Source of the DNA: Psilocybe azurescens
Lineage: Eukaryota; Basidiomycota; Agaricomycetes; Agaricales; Agrocybaceae
NCBI GenBank assembly: GCA_023853785.1
Contig: JAJIRX010000206.1
Span: forward strand, 1 to 28,101
Direction: 5' to 3'
Length of the DNA: 28,101 nt
In this document: positions 1 to 9,959 of the stretch, in pieces
Layout: every line of letters begins with the position of its first letter
Position numbering within the stretch: position 1 is the stretch's first letter
Notes under the pieces: generated by a model
Database searches by the model: none
Seen by the model: the letters and a program-made list of their open reading frames with translations, nothing else
Told to the model about the DNA's origin: nothing
Made by a program: the position numbers and the translations under genes

Positions 1-757
1 TTTTCCCATCAGAACTGGAGTATCTTGATAAATGATATTTTCTTTGTATAGGGTGACTAATGGAATATCAACGTGGTGCACTGGCTTGCAATAAACCTCG
101 AGGTTTGCAGGCTATATTTACACATACAATAGAATTTGGACAAATTGTAAGAACACCTTGAATGCTGTCATATGATACAGGAAGCAGCTTGCCCTTAAAA
201 CCTATTATTTTTATCATATGGAGTAAGCTTAAGCAAAATTGCAAGAGCATCAAGTTTGAGGCCAATTTTGCAACTCGGTGAGTTTTAGAATATTCACCAT
301 AATGAAAAAGAGTTTTCTGAGTGTCTTGTAATTTATGCATAATGCCACGAGATAAGGATCTTATCCATCCTGAAGATACAACTTTATGTTCTCCTTGAAA
401 GACAGGATTTTTTGTCGGGCATGTAAGCTGAGTAGTTCAGGATTTTCTGTCATTGAAAATAATACCAGCAATACTGTTGCCAGAGACACTTCAGAGTTAA
501 ATGTCTTTTGGATAAACTCACTAAAGACATAAAATGGTATATCTGGAAATGGCTGTGTTTGAGGAGTAGCACACCAAAGGAAGAAACACCAGTGATCCAA
601 GTACTTTCAGATATGCTGGTAGTCGAGCAGCATTGTAAAACAAGATAATTGCAAGATGGAATATGATATAGACAGTGTCATTAAAATGTCTATCAGATGA
701 TGTTACAGAGTTGGAAGTCTGAGAGACTGAAGCAAAAGCCAGACTACAAGTACACAA
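1..757 (-). pseudogene. N-terminal part of a KDZ-type CxC5 transposase gene, broken, runs off the left edge
   Basis: The minus strand carries coding-like sequence in three successive frames (about 757-521, 600-361, 340-68), so at least two frameshifts are present. The stretch around 540-390 reads PFPDIPFYVFSEFI, then LLVLFSMTENPELLSLH. This matches in order the N-terminal stretch of the second KDZ gene in the window (PFSDMVFKDFSDFI, then MVLLSMTNNTELCSLH at 4640-4770). Further on, SIQGVLTICPN followed by spaced cysteines parallels SIQPTLLICPN of that copy, the start of the CxC5 cluster. The sequence then continues as VTLYKEN up to position 1, so the rest of CxC5, CxC6 and the catalytic core lie outside the window. 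CxC5 and CxC6 are cysteine clusters known mainly from KDZ transposases of mushrooms. The family assignment rests on recognition of these motifs and on the internal match. The start codon is not certain. Confidence 0.7.
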
Positions 758-767
758 AATATATATT

Positions 768-848
768 AGTTTTTTTTTAAATTTTAAATTTTTTTTTTTT
801 TAAAGAAAAGAAAAAGAAGTTTTCAAACAAGAAAAACAGAAGAAAAAA
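768..848. repeat. A/T homopolymer-rich spacer
   Basis: Runs of T, then A, fill the space between the end of the gene at 913 and the KDZ fragment at 1-757. Low-complexity AT tract; no gene or promoter can be supported here. Confidence 0.7.
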
Positions 849-912
849 TGATATTGCAATATTGCCTACCTTCTACGCTGTTCCCGATTATTCTTTGACT
901 TGCTTCTTCCAA

Positions 913-3549
913 TTAAAGGTGAAGATGGTGAAAGAGATTGTCGACTGTTTTTGGTCTTGGATTTACGCAAAGTCCCTTGATTCTCCAAAATTCCTTCAAA
1001 TCAGCTATAGTGTACTCTGCCTTGTCCACTCCCCAGACTATCTTGTTTTCTTCTTTAGGTGCTTCTGGATTTTCCAACCAGTCCACCAAATCAGGATAGT
1101 AATCCTTGACACTTGTAAAAGGTGTCCCATAATTCTGGTGCCAAGCAGACTTCCCAATGAAAACTTCAATGATATGCTCTTCGCGAATAGCTAGGAATAT
1201 CGACAGGCCAGTTTCCACTATTGTTGATCTCTTTAGCTCTCTTGATTGCTGCTTTGCACTCTTTATAACGACTCCAGTAAAATCGTATGCCTTTACCAGA
1301 ACGATTCATATAATATGAATCAATGCCTAATTCTTCAGCTAAGCGCTGGGTATTTAAGAGTCGGAATGCCTGATGAAGTAAGCCATGGCTCTTCTTCAGA
1401 CTCTTCTTGAATAGTCAAAGGTGCTGATGCTATTGCAACAGTGTTGTGATGGAGAGAAGACTCAGAGCGAATACCAGAGTAAGAGCCAGATGGTAAAGAA
1501 GATCGACTAGAAATGGATCCAATACGACCTGGTAATCCTGATATCAAACCAGGACTCAGATCATATGTTGACTACAAATAAAAAACAATCAAATTAATTG
1601 AAAAAAATTACAATAAAACTTACAGCCAAAATGTGAACAACCTTTAGACCATCTTTCTTCAACAAGTCAATGTTATCTTCAAAACTGGATCTCGATGAGT
1701 AATTGCCTCATATCGGCCAAATGCAATCCAGTCAGCATCATCAAGAAAGAACAATTGAACAGTAGATTCTATTATCAATTTATTTGAATAAACTAAATAA
1801 TAGTTGAAGTTATTAAACTTACTTTGAATTGGGGAATAGTCTTGTGCAACCCTTCTGACAATATCTTGAATGGTTGTGTACTGTGCAATATCCGCAACAC
1901 GAACAGCAAATGAAGATTTAGTTGTCGATACATCAACAGTATTTGGATCCATTGAAGACTGATAGACCAAGATCTTGCCCTTCTCCTTTGGTCCAATAGC
2001 AGAAGTTTCATGGACATTAATATCATCCCAAACCTTTTGAGCATCTGCAATATTGAAATGACCACCCAATGCTCTACCTCTGGCTATTCCACCTGATGAG
2101 CGAGATGAACCATGAGCAGAGATATGTTTAGGTGGACTGGCCATAACAACATCTATTCAACATATTAATAACTACGAATAAATAAAAATAAATAAATATA
2201 CCATCATCACAGATACTGCAAGATGAGGTTCGGCCTTGAGAGACATGCTCATCAGGATGGGTGGTAGATACTTCACCTTACTGATGGCGACGATGTTCAG
2301 AAGAAAGAGCACGAAACGAGAGGTGGAATTGCCTCTGTCCCGGCTGTAGAAGGTGTGATGCACAGGTGCATGAGGGGTACTAGAGCCTCCATAGGCATGA
2401 TGACGAGCAGTGCTTGCTTTACCTTTATCAAGGCGGGTGCTGGCCTTGTCAAAATCACGGCCATGAGGGGTGGTGGGATCATGCACAGAGCGGGTTGGGG
2501 TCCTGTCATGGTCACGGCGTGCACTGCTGTTGGCATGGACAAGGTGCACCACTCGTACAATCTCCTGGGCAGGTTTGGCGGCGGCAGCGGCATCACGCCT
2601 ACCCTCTCCCCCTGGCCTCGCTGTTGTCGTCATCGTTGTGGCCGTTGTTGTCCTCGGCGTGGCTGTCGTTGGCCATGTTGTTGCCTTCGCTGTCCTCACC
2701 GTGGTCGTTGCCATGGCGGCCATCGTGGCCATGCTCGTGCTCGTCGTGGTCGCGGCCCTCGCTCGCCTTCGCTGGTCGCTGCCCTCTCGCCTTCGCCATG
2801 GTCGTGGTCCTCGCCGATATTTGGCGGTCTCGGTCCGTCGTGGTCGCGGTCTTCGCCGTGGTCTCGGTCCTTGTCGTTGTCGTGGTATCCACCGTCCTCT
2901 TGGTCGTTGCCATGGTTGTCCTCTACGGGCTCCGCGTATGCATCAGCATCCTCGTCGCCTGGACGAGCTGGCGGCGGAGACGAGGGCAGGGGCGGGGCGG
3001 CAGCCGACACGCGCCCCTGAGCGACGTGGTGGGGTGCTACCGTAGTGCCGCTTGTCTCGAGCACACGTTCCGTGCTACAAAAAAAAAAGTAAAAACAAAG
3101 AAATAAAATTTTAAATGTGAATAGAAAAAGGGTAGGGGCAGGGACGTACTAGGTAAGGGCTTTGTCGTGGGGTATATCGACCCCAGCTTCCTCCCTGGCC
3201 TTTTCATGGGCAGGTTTCCTGCTGAAAACATCAGTGAGGCGAATAAAAACGGAGGAGGGTATACGCACCTGCGGGGCCCCTTTCTTGACCGGCCGCGTCG
3301 CCTTGGACCCCTACTCCTTGGTTTGGCCGTCAAACGGTCTTCGTAGTCATCGTATTCGCCGTCGGGGTTGTTTGCATCGTCATCGCCGTCGTTTGTACCC
3401 CCGAGCCCCGCTGTGTGTGCGCTTGCTGGGCACCTGTGCGTCCGATTCGAGACATTGGCGGCCACGTTTGGGGGCCACGGATGAGGGTGTGGCGGTGGAG
3501 ATGGGTCCGGATGCGGATGTGGGGGCTCCAGACCTGGTCTGGGGGCCAT
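913..3549 (-). pseudogene. Multi-exon gene of unknown function, frameshifted
   Basis: I do not recognise the product. Six exons join cleanly: 3549-3269, 3221-3150, 3074-2282, 2152-1823, 1768-1624 and 1571-913. The introns are 3222-3268, 3075-3149, 2153-2281, 1769-1822 and 1572-1623, all GT-AG, and the coding phase is kept at every junction I checked. The start is the ATG at 3549 (MAPRPGLEPP); a GTG-opened frame extends upstream to 3768. The protein runs from a Pro/His-rich N-terminus, through an Arg-rich stretch (RSRGPRRRGRSRKGPR), to an Asp/His/Asn/Glu-rich low-complexity block. After that come two better-conserved-looking parts, VDVSTTKSSFAVRVADIAQY...TVQLFFLDDADW and EEHIIEVFIGKSAWHQNYG...KIVWGVDKAEYTIADLKEFW. 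Frame changes near 2700-2730, 1690, 1345 and 1190 indicate at least four frameshifts, so this copy is probably dead. It may be a host gene, a transposon passenger or a decayed paralogue. Confidence 0.6.
2590..3060. repeat. GC-rich low-complexity coding tract
   Basis: A degenerate pattern of GTCGTGGTCGCGG-like words repeats here, far more GC- and CpG-rich than the surroundings. On the minus strand it falls in exon 3 of the unknown gene and encodes runs of D, H, N, E and R. Several frames are open on both strands simply because the pattern lacks stops, so the plus-strand reading frames across it are not supported as genes. Confidence 0.7.
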
Positions 3550-3770
3550 ATTGCGCGATCGTCCACAATCATGGATGCGATAGTCGACGGCGGCGAGTGG
3601 CAGTGGAGGGGGCAGTGGGGAGGTGGGGGAAGTGGGGAAAAGCGGCAACGTGGCTGTCCGTGCCACGATCAAACGTTGGCCGCGCGCCACAAACAAATAT
3701 TTGCTAGCGTGGTTTGCGTGCCGACTATGCTGAACGCCACTGCATGCGGCCGCGTGTGACTGAAACACGG

Positions 3771-3780
3771 GTATATAATC
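3771..3780 (-). promoter_or_regulatory. TATA-like element upstream of the unknown gene
   Basis: The minus strand reads GATTATATAC about 220 bases upstream of the ATG at 3549, at the edge where GC-rich sequence begins. It fits a TATA box for the 913-3549 gene, but no transcript evidence exists. The 3550-3770 stretch between them is GC-rich and could be a 5' UTR or extra coding sequence. Confidence 0.3.
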
Positions 3781-3803
3781 ATGTTATTTCCATCGGAAAC
3801 AAA

Positions 3804-3925
3804 GCCGGTTTAGTCTAATGGTAGAACGTGTATCCAATTGCTACCGTGATGTCGAGAGTTCAATTCTGACCTATTGTAATTCTTTTCTTAATTTTTATAA
3901 ATTGAAATAAAATATAAATAAAATC
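3804..3925 (+). repeat. tRNA-derived SINE candidate
   Basis: The sequence GCCGGTTTAGTCTAATGG contains a good RNA polymerase III A box (TAGTCTAATGG at 3811-3821). Forty-odd bases later comes a B-box-like AGTTCAATTCT (3857-3867). It is followed by an AT-rich tail (about 3876-3925). The two ends do not pair as an acceptor stem and the T-arm pairs poorly, so this is not a working tRNA gene. A tRNA-derived SINE head with an A/T-rich tail is the best reading. No flanking direct repeat was identified. Confidence 0.45.
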
Positions 3926-4004
3926 CGGGGACCTTCCTCCACCTGGAGTCTATTTGAATCTGACACTAAAATTGTGTATTCATATTGATATACATTATTC
4001 ATAG

Positions 4005-4283
4005 GTTAAATCCACATGGAATCCATAGGATATGGAACTCATATGGAGTCCACATGAACTCCAAATGTAGTTCCATATGGAGTCCAGATGGAGTTCCACA
4101 TCCTCCACATCAGTCCACATGGAGGATGAGTGGATTCCGGCTGGACTCCATGTGGAGGCTCCACCTCTAAATGGCTGGGATATCTGCAAAAAAGTGTCAC
4201 CAAACTCCATGTGGAGTCCACCAACTCTGGCATGGAGTTGGTGGACTCCACATGGAATACCTGGGTGAGGGTAAAGACCTCAT
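4005..4283. mobile_element. Small non-autonomous element with palindromic TCCAnnTGGA array
   Basis: About 250 bases are packed with degenerate copies of TCCACATGGA and CCATATGGAGTCC, each a near-palindrome. The right edge reads, on the minus strand, TGAGGTCTTTACCCTCACCC then AGGTATTCC. That is the same terminal motif found at the ends of the 17064-19261 element (TGAGGTCTTTCC...) and of the 26981 element (GGAGGTCTTTACACTCCCC). The left end is not clear; an alternative left limit is near 3926. No TSD could be confirmed. It ends only about 130 bases before the KDZ gene begins. Confidence 0.5.
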
Positions 4284-4414
4284 TCATCCTATGTTCTGAC
4301 TCACTTGGACTCATCTCATACTATATTTGTAGATACTCAAAATGCTTAAATAGCCAGTAGACACTGCTATTATTTTTAGCTAGTTCTTGAGAATCTAATC
4401 ATCTCTTACTCAAT

Positions 4415-5414
4415 ATGCTTGAACTCGCTGTTCTTGAATACTTGACTGTCAGCTTTATCCACGCTCATGAATATAAGCCTGAAGTTGTAACACTCTGTTT
4501 TTGTCAAGATGGTCTTTTCAGCAATTTGGGAACCCTGATTTATCTGCTTACTTGTACTTCATTGAGCTCACAGTTATCTCTGGCATTCTTGGTGTTACTG
4601 TTGATTCCACATGTTATGGCAAGCACCCAGGCTGCTCCTTTTTCTGACATGGTTTTCAAAGACTTCAGTGACTTTATCATCAACAATTTTGGTCCGAAAA
4701 TATTGCTTCCAACTGTTATCATGGTTTTACTGTCCATGACCAACAACACAGAGCTATGCTCTTTGCATTTTAAACAGGACGCAGGATGTAGGGCAACACC
4801 ATGGATTAAATGTTTGGCCTGTGAAATTATTGCAAAATTGGGCCTGATAATGCAGTTACTCTATTCTCAGAGTCTGAATTATCTTTGATTGAGACTGCAA
4901 CCACCAGGAATCAAGATGTTACACTTTTGTCAGTGAAACTTAGCAAATTTTCACAAGTGTTGGGCCTCTATCCATATAATCAAAGACAGAAATTCACAGA
5001 TACCTCGCAACATACATCACATAATTCTATCCAACCAACCCTTCTTATTTGCCCAAACTTGTCTGTCTGTTTAACATCAGGTTGCAATCAGTGTTCTTTA
5101 ACACAAAATACCTGACCTTGGGATATTCCAACTGTGACTTTAATCAAAGGCATAGATGTATTTCAGAATGTCCAGTTGTTTCTGTATCTTGCAGTAACTG
5201 CAAGACTATTCATTATGCAGATCATGAACATACACCTGCAACAGATGATACAGAAGCTATGTAATTCTTTCTGAACTCTGCAGTTTATTTTAAGGTTGGA
5301 CAGAACCTTTGGGTATATTGCAAGTTTTCAGCAGCAGTATTGAGTGGAATATATCATCTCCATGCATCTATATCTGGTTGGGCCAATTTTTTCAATGACA
5401 CCTATGGCACTGAC
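4415..5414 (+). pseudogene. KDZ-type CxC5/CxC6 transposase gene, 5' part (left of copia)
   Basis: This is the N-terminal half of a KDZ-class transposase gene. A likely start is the ATG at 4415, although the ATG at 4618 (MASTQAAPFSDM) is also possible. The reading frame breaks near 4780-4890 and again later. The CxC5 cysteine cluster lies at about 5020-5230: LLICPN, then further cysteines, then ECPVVSVSCSNCKTIHY. The sequence after it (FFNDTYGTD) runs directly into the copia insertion at 5415 and is picked up again at 20635. The same order, a leader then CxC5, is seen in the fragment at 1-757. CxC5 is a predicted zinc-binding module of KDZ transposases. This copy is disrupted by frameshifts and by the retrotransposon, so it is inactive. 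Confidence 0.75.
5410..5414. repeat. Copia target-site duplication, left copy (CTGAC)
   Basis: CTGAC sits immediately outside the TGTTAA terminus of the copia at 5415. The same five bases follow the other terminus at 20630-20634. Five bp is the normal duplication length for copia elements, and the KDZ coding sequence continues across it. Confidence 0.9.
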
Positions 5415-5466
5415 TGTTAAAAGTGGTGAGTTCGGAAACATGCGAGACGGCTGTGGTCACTAGACC
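5415..5466 (-). repeat. Remnant of copia 3' LTR
   Basis: About 50 bases match the end of the 5' LTR (TGTTAAAAGTGGTGAGTTCG here, TGTTAAAGGTGGCGAGTTTG at 20435). The match stops after CTGTGGTC, and beyond this RNase H coding sequence begins at once. A deletion therefore removed most of the 3' LTR, the polypurine tract and the end of RNase H, while leaving the outer LTR terminus and TSD intact. Confidence 0.8.
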
Positions 5467-6171
5467 CAGCTCACCCGAGTAGTGCAACTTGTGATCAAGT
5501 GTACCCTTCAAATAGCGCAAAGATGTTTGACTGCTGCCCAGTGTTTTGGACCAGGATTGCTGTTAAAGCATGCAAGATAGGCAACAACATGTGCAATGTC
5601 ACTGTGGGTCATGGAGGCGAGATATTGAAGCGAACCAGTACAGCTGAGATAGGGAACATTTTGTATGAATTGCAAATCTTCTGGTGATGAAGCGCCCATT
5701 TCCTTGGTGAGAACAGTGCCAGGAATCATAGGAGTCAACACAGGACTGCAATCCATCATGTTGTAGCATTCTAGAATGTCTAGAATGAACTGGCATTAGT
5801 GTAGAGCGATTGTGCGTGATTTGCGATATCTGGTGATGCCTACTCCAAGCAAGAACTCCGTCGGACCAAGATATCTGCATTTGAAGTGTTCAGCTAACTG
5901 CTTGACAGCTCTATCAATCGCAGCTCTGTCCTTGCAAGCTATGGTGATATCATCGATGTAAACGGGCACAAACATGCGAACATGGCCATCAGAGTAGATG
6001 TAGACAGATCTGTCCATTTCAACTCACTTGAATCCCATTTGGGTGAGTGCTGCATGCAATTTGATGCTCCACTGATGAGCTGACTGCTTGAGACCATACA
6101 ATGATTTTTGGAGCCTGCAGACCTTGTTTGGAGCGCCCTCATGGAATCCATCGGGCTGCTTCATGTAGATG
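5467..6171 (-). pseudogene. Copia reverse transcriptase and truncated RNase H
   Basis: The segment downstream of the Tc1 insertion opens with IYMKQPDGFHEG and VCRLQKSLYGLKQSAHQW, standard copia RT sequence. The catalytic YIDDI box is at 5946-5960, followed by FKCRYLGPTEFLLGVGI. The RNase H connection (YLSCTGSLQYLASMTHSDIA, then HWAAVKHL) follows. Stops or frame changes occur near 6025, 5795 and 5505. The RNase H catalytic part is missing because of the deletion that joins it to the LTR remnant. The RT copies the element's RNA into DNA in virus-like particles; this copy cannot. Confidence 0.88.
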
Positions 6172-6173
6172 TA
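6172..6173. repeat. TA target duplication of Tc1-like element A, left
   Basis: TA directly precedes CAGTAGCTC; the second TA is at 7769-7770. Joining across a single TA restores the copia frame between GDLDEY and IYMKQPDGF. Confidence 0.9.
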
Positions 6174-6382
6174 CAGTAGCTCAAAAACTGTCCCAATGTT
6201 TGGCACTTTCTCACTAATTGTTTAATAACTTGGGAAATAAATTATATAAAAGTCTGAAAATATTATATGTTATAGTTTAACATGTGACTAACATATTTCT
6301 CACCAAGGTCACATGATTTCAACAAAAACTGATTAAGTAATGGAATTTACAAAATAATAAAACATTGGGACAGTTTTTTGAC
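6174..6382 (+). repeat. Left terminal inverted repeat of Tc1-like element A
   Basis: Pairs with 7559-7768. It contains the transposase-binding-type motif twice, at the outer tip and, inverted, at the inner edge (6362-6382). Confidence 0.92.
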
Positions 6383-6389
6383 TCTCTAT

Positions 6390-7409
6390 CTAGTACTTAG
6401 TATGGCCTCCCTTTGCCTTGATAACAGCCTCCATTCTTCTTGGCATGCTTTCTATAAGCCTTTGGCATGTTTCTGAAGGTATTTCAGTCCATTCCTTTGC
6501 CAATCTCTCCCACAATTCAAATGCTCCTTTGGGTGGTGTCTCATAGGTGTTCATTTGCCTTTGAGGTAAACCCAAAGGTGTTCAATGGGGTTGAGATCAG
6601 GGGATTGGGGTGGCCACTCCATAACTTCAACATCATTGGCCAAAACCATTCTTGAGCTTTTTGGAGGTGTGTTTGGGGTCATTATCCTGCTGAAAATCCT
6701 TTTCCCTCTGCCATCTCCAAGTTGTCAAAGCTTTCATCCATCCCATGCTCCAAAATTTCACAGTATTGGTCTGCATTCATCTTCCTCAACCTCAGTGAGT
6801 GTTCCAACACCATTCCACCCCATACAACCCCATACCATGAGATTGTTGCCCCTCCATGCTTGACAGTTGGTGATGTTGTTCTATCTGAGATTGCTTCACC
6901 CTTGGGTTTCCATGTATAGACCCTTCCATCTGAGCCAATCCTGTTGATTTTTGTTTCATCTGACCAGAGTACTCTTTTCCAATCCTCCACAGTCCAGCCA
7001 ACATGATTCTGGGCAAATTTTTGACATTTTTGACGGTGGATAGCCTTGAGGAGGGCCGTTTTGATTTAACAACAGAGCGGAAGTTGTTTTCTTTGAGGGC
7101 ATTTCTGACTGTTTGGGCACAAACAGAAGAGGGAATAGCATCATTGATAAAGTGTGTTGCCTGGACAGCATTGTCCAGCTTTCCTGTTTTGATTTGACGA
7201 AAAAGGACCTGTTTATCCTTGGGAGTAAGCTTGGAGGGACATCCACCTTTGTTGTTTTGTGGGTTTTCTTTGTTGGCATCCACTTCCCTCTTGATTCTTC
7301 CAACATTAGACTTTCCCAAACCAGTTTTAGACTCTATTTGACAAAGAGAATAGCCCTCTTCAAGAAGATTGAGGACAGAATTGTACTGAGAAGGTGTTGC
7401 AGGCTTCAT
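6390..7409 (-). pseudogene. Tc1-like DDE transposase, frameshifted
   Basis: The likely start is the ATG at 7409 (MKPATPSQYNSVLNLLEEGY), leading into an N-terminal helix-turn-helix (SLCQIESKTGLGKSNVGRIK) that would bind the terminal repeats. The catalytic core follows: VLWSDETKINRIGSDG gives the first Asp (about 6950-6966), FQQDNDPKH the second (6678-6692), and SPDLNPIEHLW the Glu (6581-6583). The protein ends in GHTKY with stop at 6390. Cut-and-paste transposition into TA is the known role of this family. Frame changes near 6990, 6690, 6640 and 6570 mean this copy makes no full protein, although all three catalytic codons survive. Confidence 0.92.
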
Positions 7410-7558
7410 GATGTGGTGGTTAAAGAGAAAGATGGTTGAACTTGAATTCAACATTGCAAATGTGTACAAATAGTGTCACATGACCTTGTTTAATTTTTTC
7501 ACAATTTATACAAAGCAATTTGGCTTTCTACAAGCATGTAAAGCTATTATTTTATAGG

Positions 7559-7768
7559 GTCAAAAAACTGTCCCAATGTTTTATTATTTTGTAAATTCCA
7601 TTACTTAATCAGTTTTTGTTAAAATCATGTGACCTTGGTGGGAAATATGTTAGTCACATGTTAAACTATAACATATAATATTTACAGACTTTTACATAAT
7701 TTATTTCACAAGTTATTAAACAATTAGTGAGAAAGTGCCAAACATTGGGACAGTTTTTTGAGCTACTG
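7559..7768 (-). repeat. Right terminal inverted repeat of Tc1-like element A
   Basis: Reverse complement of 6174-6382 with very few differences. Inner motif CAAAAAACTGTCCC at 7561 and outer motif at 7740-7768. Confidence 0.92.
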
Positions 7769-8692
7769 TATTCATCCAAGTCTCCATTGGTGAAAGCAGC
7801 TGAGATATCAACAGAGCGCAATTCCAGGTCCTCAGCAGCAGCTATAGCAAATGTGGTGCATATTATTGCAGGGCGAGGTGTAGGCACATGGACTTCATGA
7901 TAGTTGTGTCTGGGATGTTGCGAGCAGCCTTAGGCAACAATTTGAGCCTTGTAGCTCAATGGAGCTGTCTGAATTGTGTTTAATGTGAAACACCCAGCTA
8001 GAGCCAATAGCCTTTTCACCTTGTGGCAGGTCCACAATGTCCCATGTGCGGTTCTGAAGCAAGGTGTTGTATTCAGCAAGTGCTGCTTTGCTCCATCGAT
8101 CAGAATAATTGCTTTTTATGGCCTGCTTGTAGTTGTGTGGGTCAGGAGTCGAAGCAGCTCCTGCAAATTGAACTTCATCCATATCATCATCTAGAGACGG
8201 ATTTGACTTGTTATCATTCACATGAGAAGAAGGAGCAGGTGCAACCTTCCACCATTCACTAGGGGCTTTGGGGTGCGTGTAGAGCTGTGAGACGGCTCAA
8301 TGGTGCCCTTAGGCGGACGAGGAACACGAGGAGCATGAACTGGAGCTGGTACGGGTGCAGGGTGCTGCTGAGCATGTTCTGGGACAATTGGGATGATTTG
8401 TGCATTATCTGGCTGATGTGGTGCGACTGGTGGCTGAGGAGCAGCAGGAACATCATTGGGTGCAAGCTGAGGCTGTAGTATCACATTTGGGTTGTTTGGT
8501 GCAATTTTGGGCTCAGGAGCAAAGTTGTCATCTCCCCCGGAATCTGGTACATCAGGGAAGGTCACAGGAGTGCCAACAGGCATCAGGCTCACTGGAGACG
8601 TCCGCTTGAGGCCTGGAAAGCTCCTTTCATCGAAGATAGCTTGTTCTGAGATAATGAACTTCTTGGTGACTGGATTGTAAAACTGCCAACCC
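7769..8692 (-). pseudogene. Copia integrase C-terminus, linker and RT N-terminus
   Basis: The segment starts inside the integrase C-terminal region (WGWQFYNPVTKKFIISEQAI, then FDERSFPG), a hallmark of copia. It passes through a Pro/Ala-rich linker (about 8560-8280) and enters the RT domain (YSDRWSKAALAEYNTLLQNR, TWDIVDLP, GSSWVFHIK, SVDISAAFTNGDLDE). Frame breaks occur near 8220 and 7980-7890. The left end joins the RT segment at 6171 across the TA of the Tc1 insertion. The right end joins the integrase at 15894 across the 8-bp TSD of the large insertion. Confidence 0.9.
8685..8692. repeat. 8-bp target duplication GCCAACCC, left copy
   Basis: GCCAACCC precedes the CAGTACTT terminus at 8693 and recurs at 15894-15901 after the opposite terminus. 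With one copy removed the copia reads GYKGWQFYNP in frame, so this is the insertion point. Confidence 0.9.
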
Positions 8693-8724
8693 CAGTACTT
8701 CTCACTCCCCCACATATTCCCTAG

Positions 8725-8866
8725 GACTGGAGGGATTGAGAAAGGGAGTGAAGGGAATAGATTGAATAGAGGGAATAGAAAGGGAATAGAGGGGATGGAA
8801 GAGGGAATAAAGGAATTGGAGAGGGAATAGAGGGGAATGAAGGGGAATGAAGGGGAATAGAGTTAT
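8725..8866 (+). repeat. Purine-rich subterminal array (GGGAATAGA-like)
   Basis: About 15 degenerate copies of AGGGAATAGA/GGGGAATGAA follow the left terminus of the 7.2-kb element, giving a nearly all-purine strand interrupted by T. It occupies the place where sister elements have palindromic arrays, but these units are not palindromes. It may be transposase-binding sequence or a simple expansion. Confidence 0.75.
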
Positions 8867-8977
8867 TTATAGCCAACACAGTAGTAAAGTGGAATTCCCA
8901 CAGCTTGAAGCTGAGTAAAAAACAATTTCCCACACTTTTGGGCTGAATAAAAAACATAGATTTACACAGTTATCACT

Positions 8978-9032
8978 GCTATCATACACCTACTATGCAC
9001 TGCTTATATGATCTATCTTATATCATACACAC
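8978..9032 (+). repeat. 40-bp tandem repeat, left part
   Basis: TATCATACACCTACTATGCA followed by CTGCTTATATGATCTAT, then the start of a second unit, cut by the foldback element at about 9033. The same unit resumes at 11399 on the other side. Confidence 0.75.
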
Positions 9033-9557
9033 TGCTGGAGCCAACCAGTGTAAATAAAACTTACAGCAAATTAAATACAGAACTTATGTAAGAATTGCTG
9101 TAAGTATGACATACTAGCACTTCTGTTTGAAAATAATACAGATAACAAACAGATATTCTGTTCAGTGGCTGTAAGTTAAACAAACAGTATTTCTGTTTCT
9201 AAGCTGTAAGTCAATAATACACCCAAATAAAGAGAATTTCTATTCTTTGTCTGTTTATTAAATATACAGAATAGCTGTATGTAATTGCTGTATGTTATAC
9301 AAACACAAGTTCTGTAAGAAAACTTACAGTCAAAGTACAGAATTTCTGGGTGTTTACTTATGGAATTTATGTATATAATTGCTGTATGTAAAACTTACAC
9401 CAAAATATACCTGAGCAAATCAAATACTGTATATTTTGGTGTAAGTTTTACATACAGCAATTATATAAATTTCATAAGTAAAAACACACAGAAATTCTGT
9501 AATTTGACTGTAAAGTTTTCTTTACAGAACTCATGTTTGTATAACATACAGCAATTA

Positions 9558-9773
9558 CAGTGACTCAAAACTGTCCGGATGTTTTGAAATTGAACTTAAA
9601 TTGACTATAATGTCATGTAATCCTTATTAAATTGCATGATTTAAAATGTACTGGAAAGCCCTGGATCACAGCTTTCAGAAGATATAGCATATGTTTGTAT
9701 TTGTTTGGTTCATCTATTATTATTAAATACTTTATAAAAATAACACATCCAGACAGTTTTTTTGCGGCCCGTT
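9558..9773 (+). repeat. Left terminal inverted repeat of Tc1-like element B
   Basis: Matches the reverse complement of 10936-11152 over its whole length with scattered differences. The inner edge reads CAGTTTTTTTGCGGCCCGTT. Confidence 0.9.
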
Positions 9774-9959
9774 GGAATTAACACAATAAGGTTTTTGTTA
9801 TTGTAAACATGTAAAAAAATATCAAATGAATGAAAACATGTTGGAAGTATATAACAAAGACTGAAATTTACATTCCCCCAAGTTTATAGCCAATTATTCT
9901 CTACTACACAGTCTGTATTCTCTCTCTTTAAATTATACTCTAACATCATCTTTATGCCA

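Larger units (their letters stand above)
6174..7768 (-). mobile_element. Tc1/mariner-like element A (1595 bp)
   Basis: The element starts CAGTAGCTC and ends GAGCTACTG, flanked by TA. The terminal inverted repeats are about 209 bp (6174-6382 and 7559-7768) and differ at only a handful of positions by eye, which suggests a fairly recent insertion. Each repeat contains an outer motif ACTGTCCCAATGTTT and an inner, inverted copy AAACATTGGGACAGT, so each end is itself bounded by inverted motifs. It encodes a single DDE transposase on the minus strand. It sits within the copia RT coding region. Confidence 0.95.

Noticed and set aside
2355..3106. Plus-strand reading frames of 190-230 codons
   Set aside because: They overlap the minus-strand spliced gene and exist only because of GC-rich low complexity.
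3804..3876. A functional tRNA gene
   Set aside because: Acceptor ends do not pair and the T-stem has mismatches.
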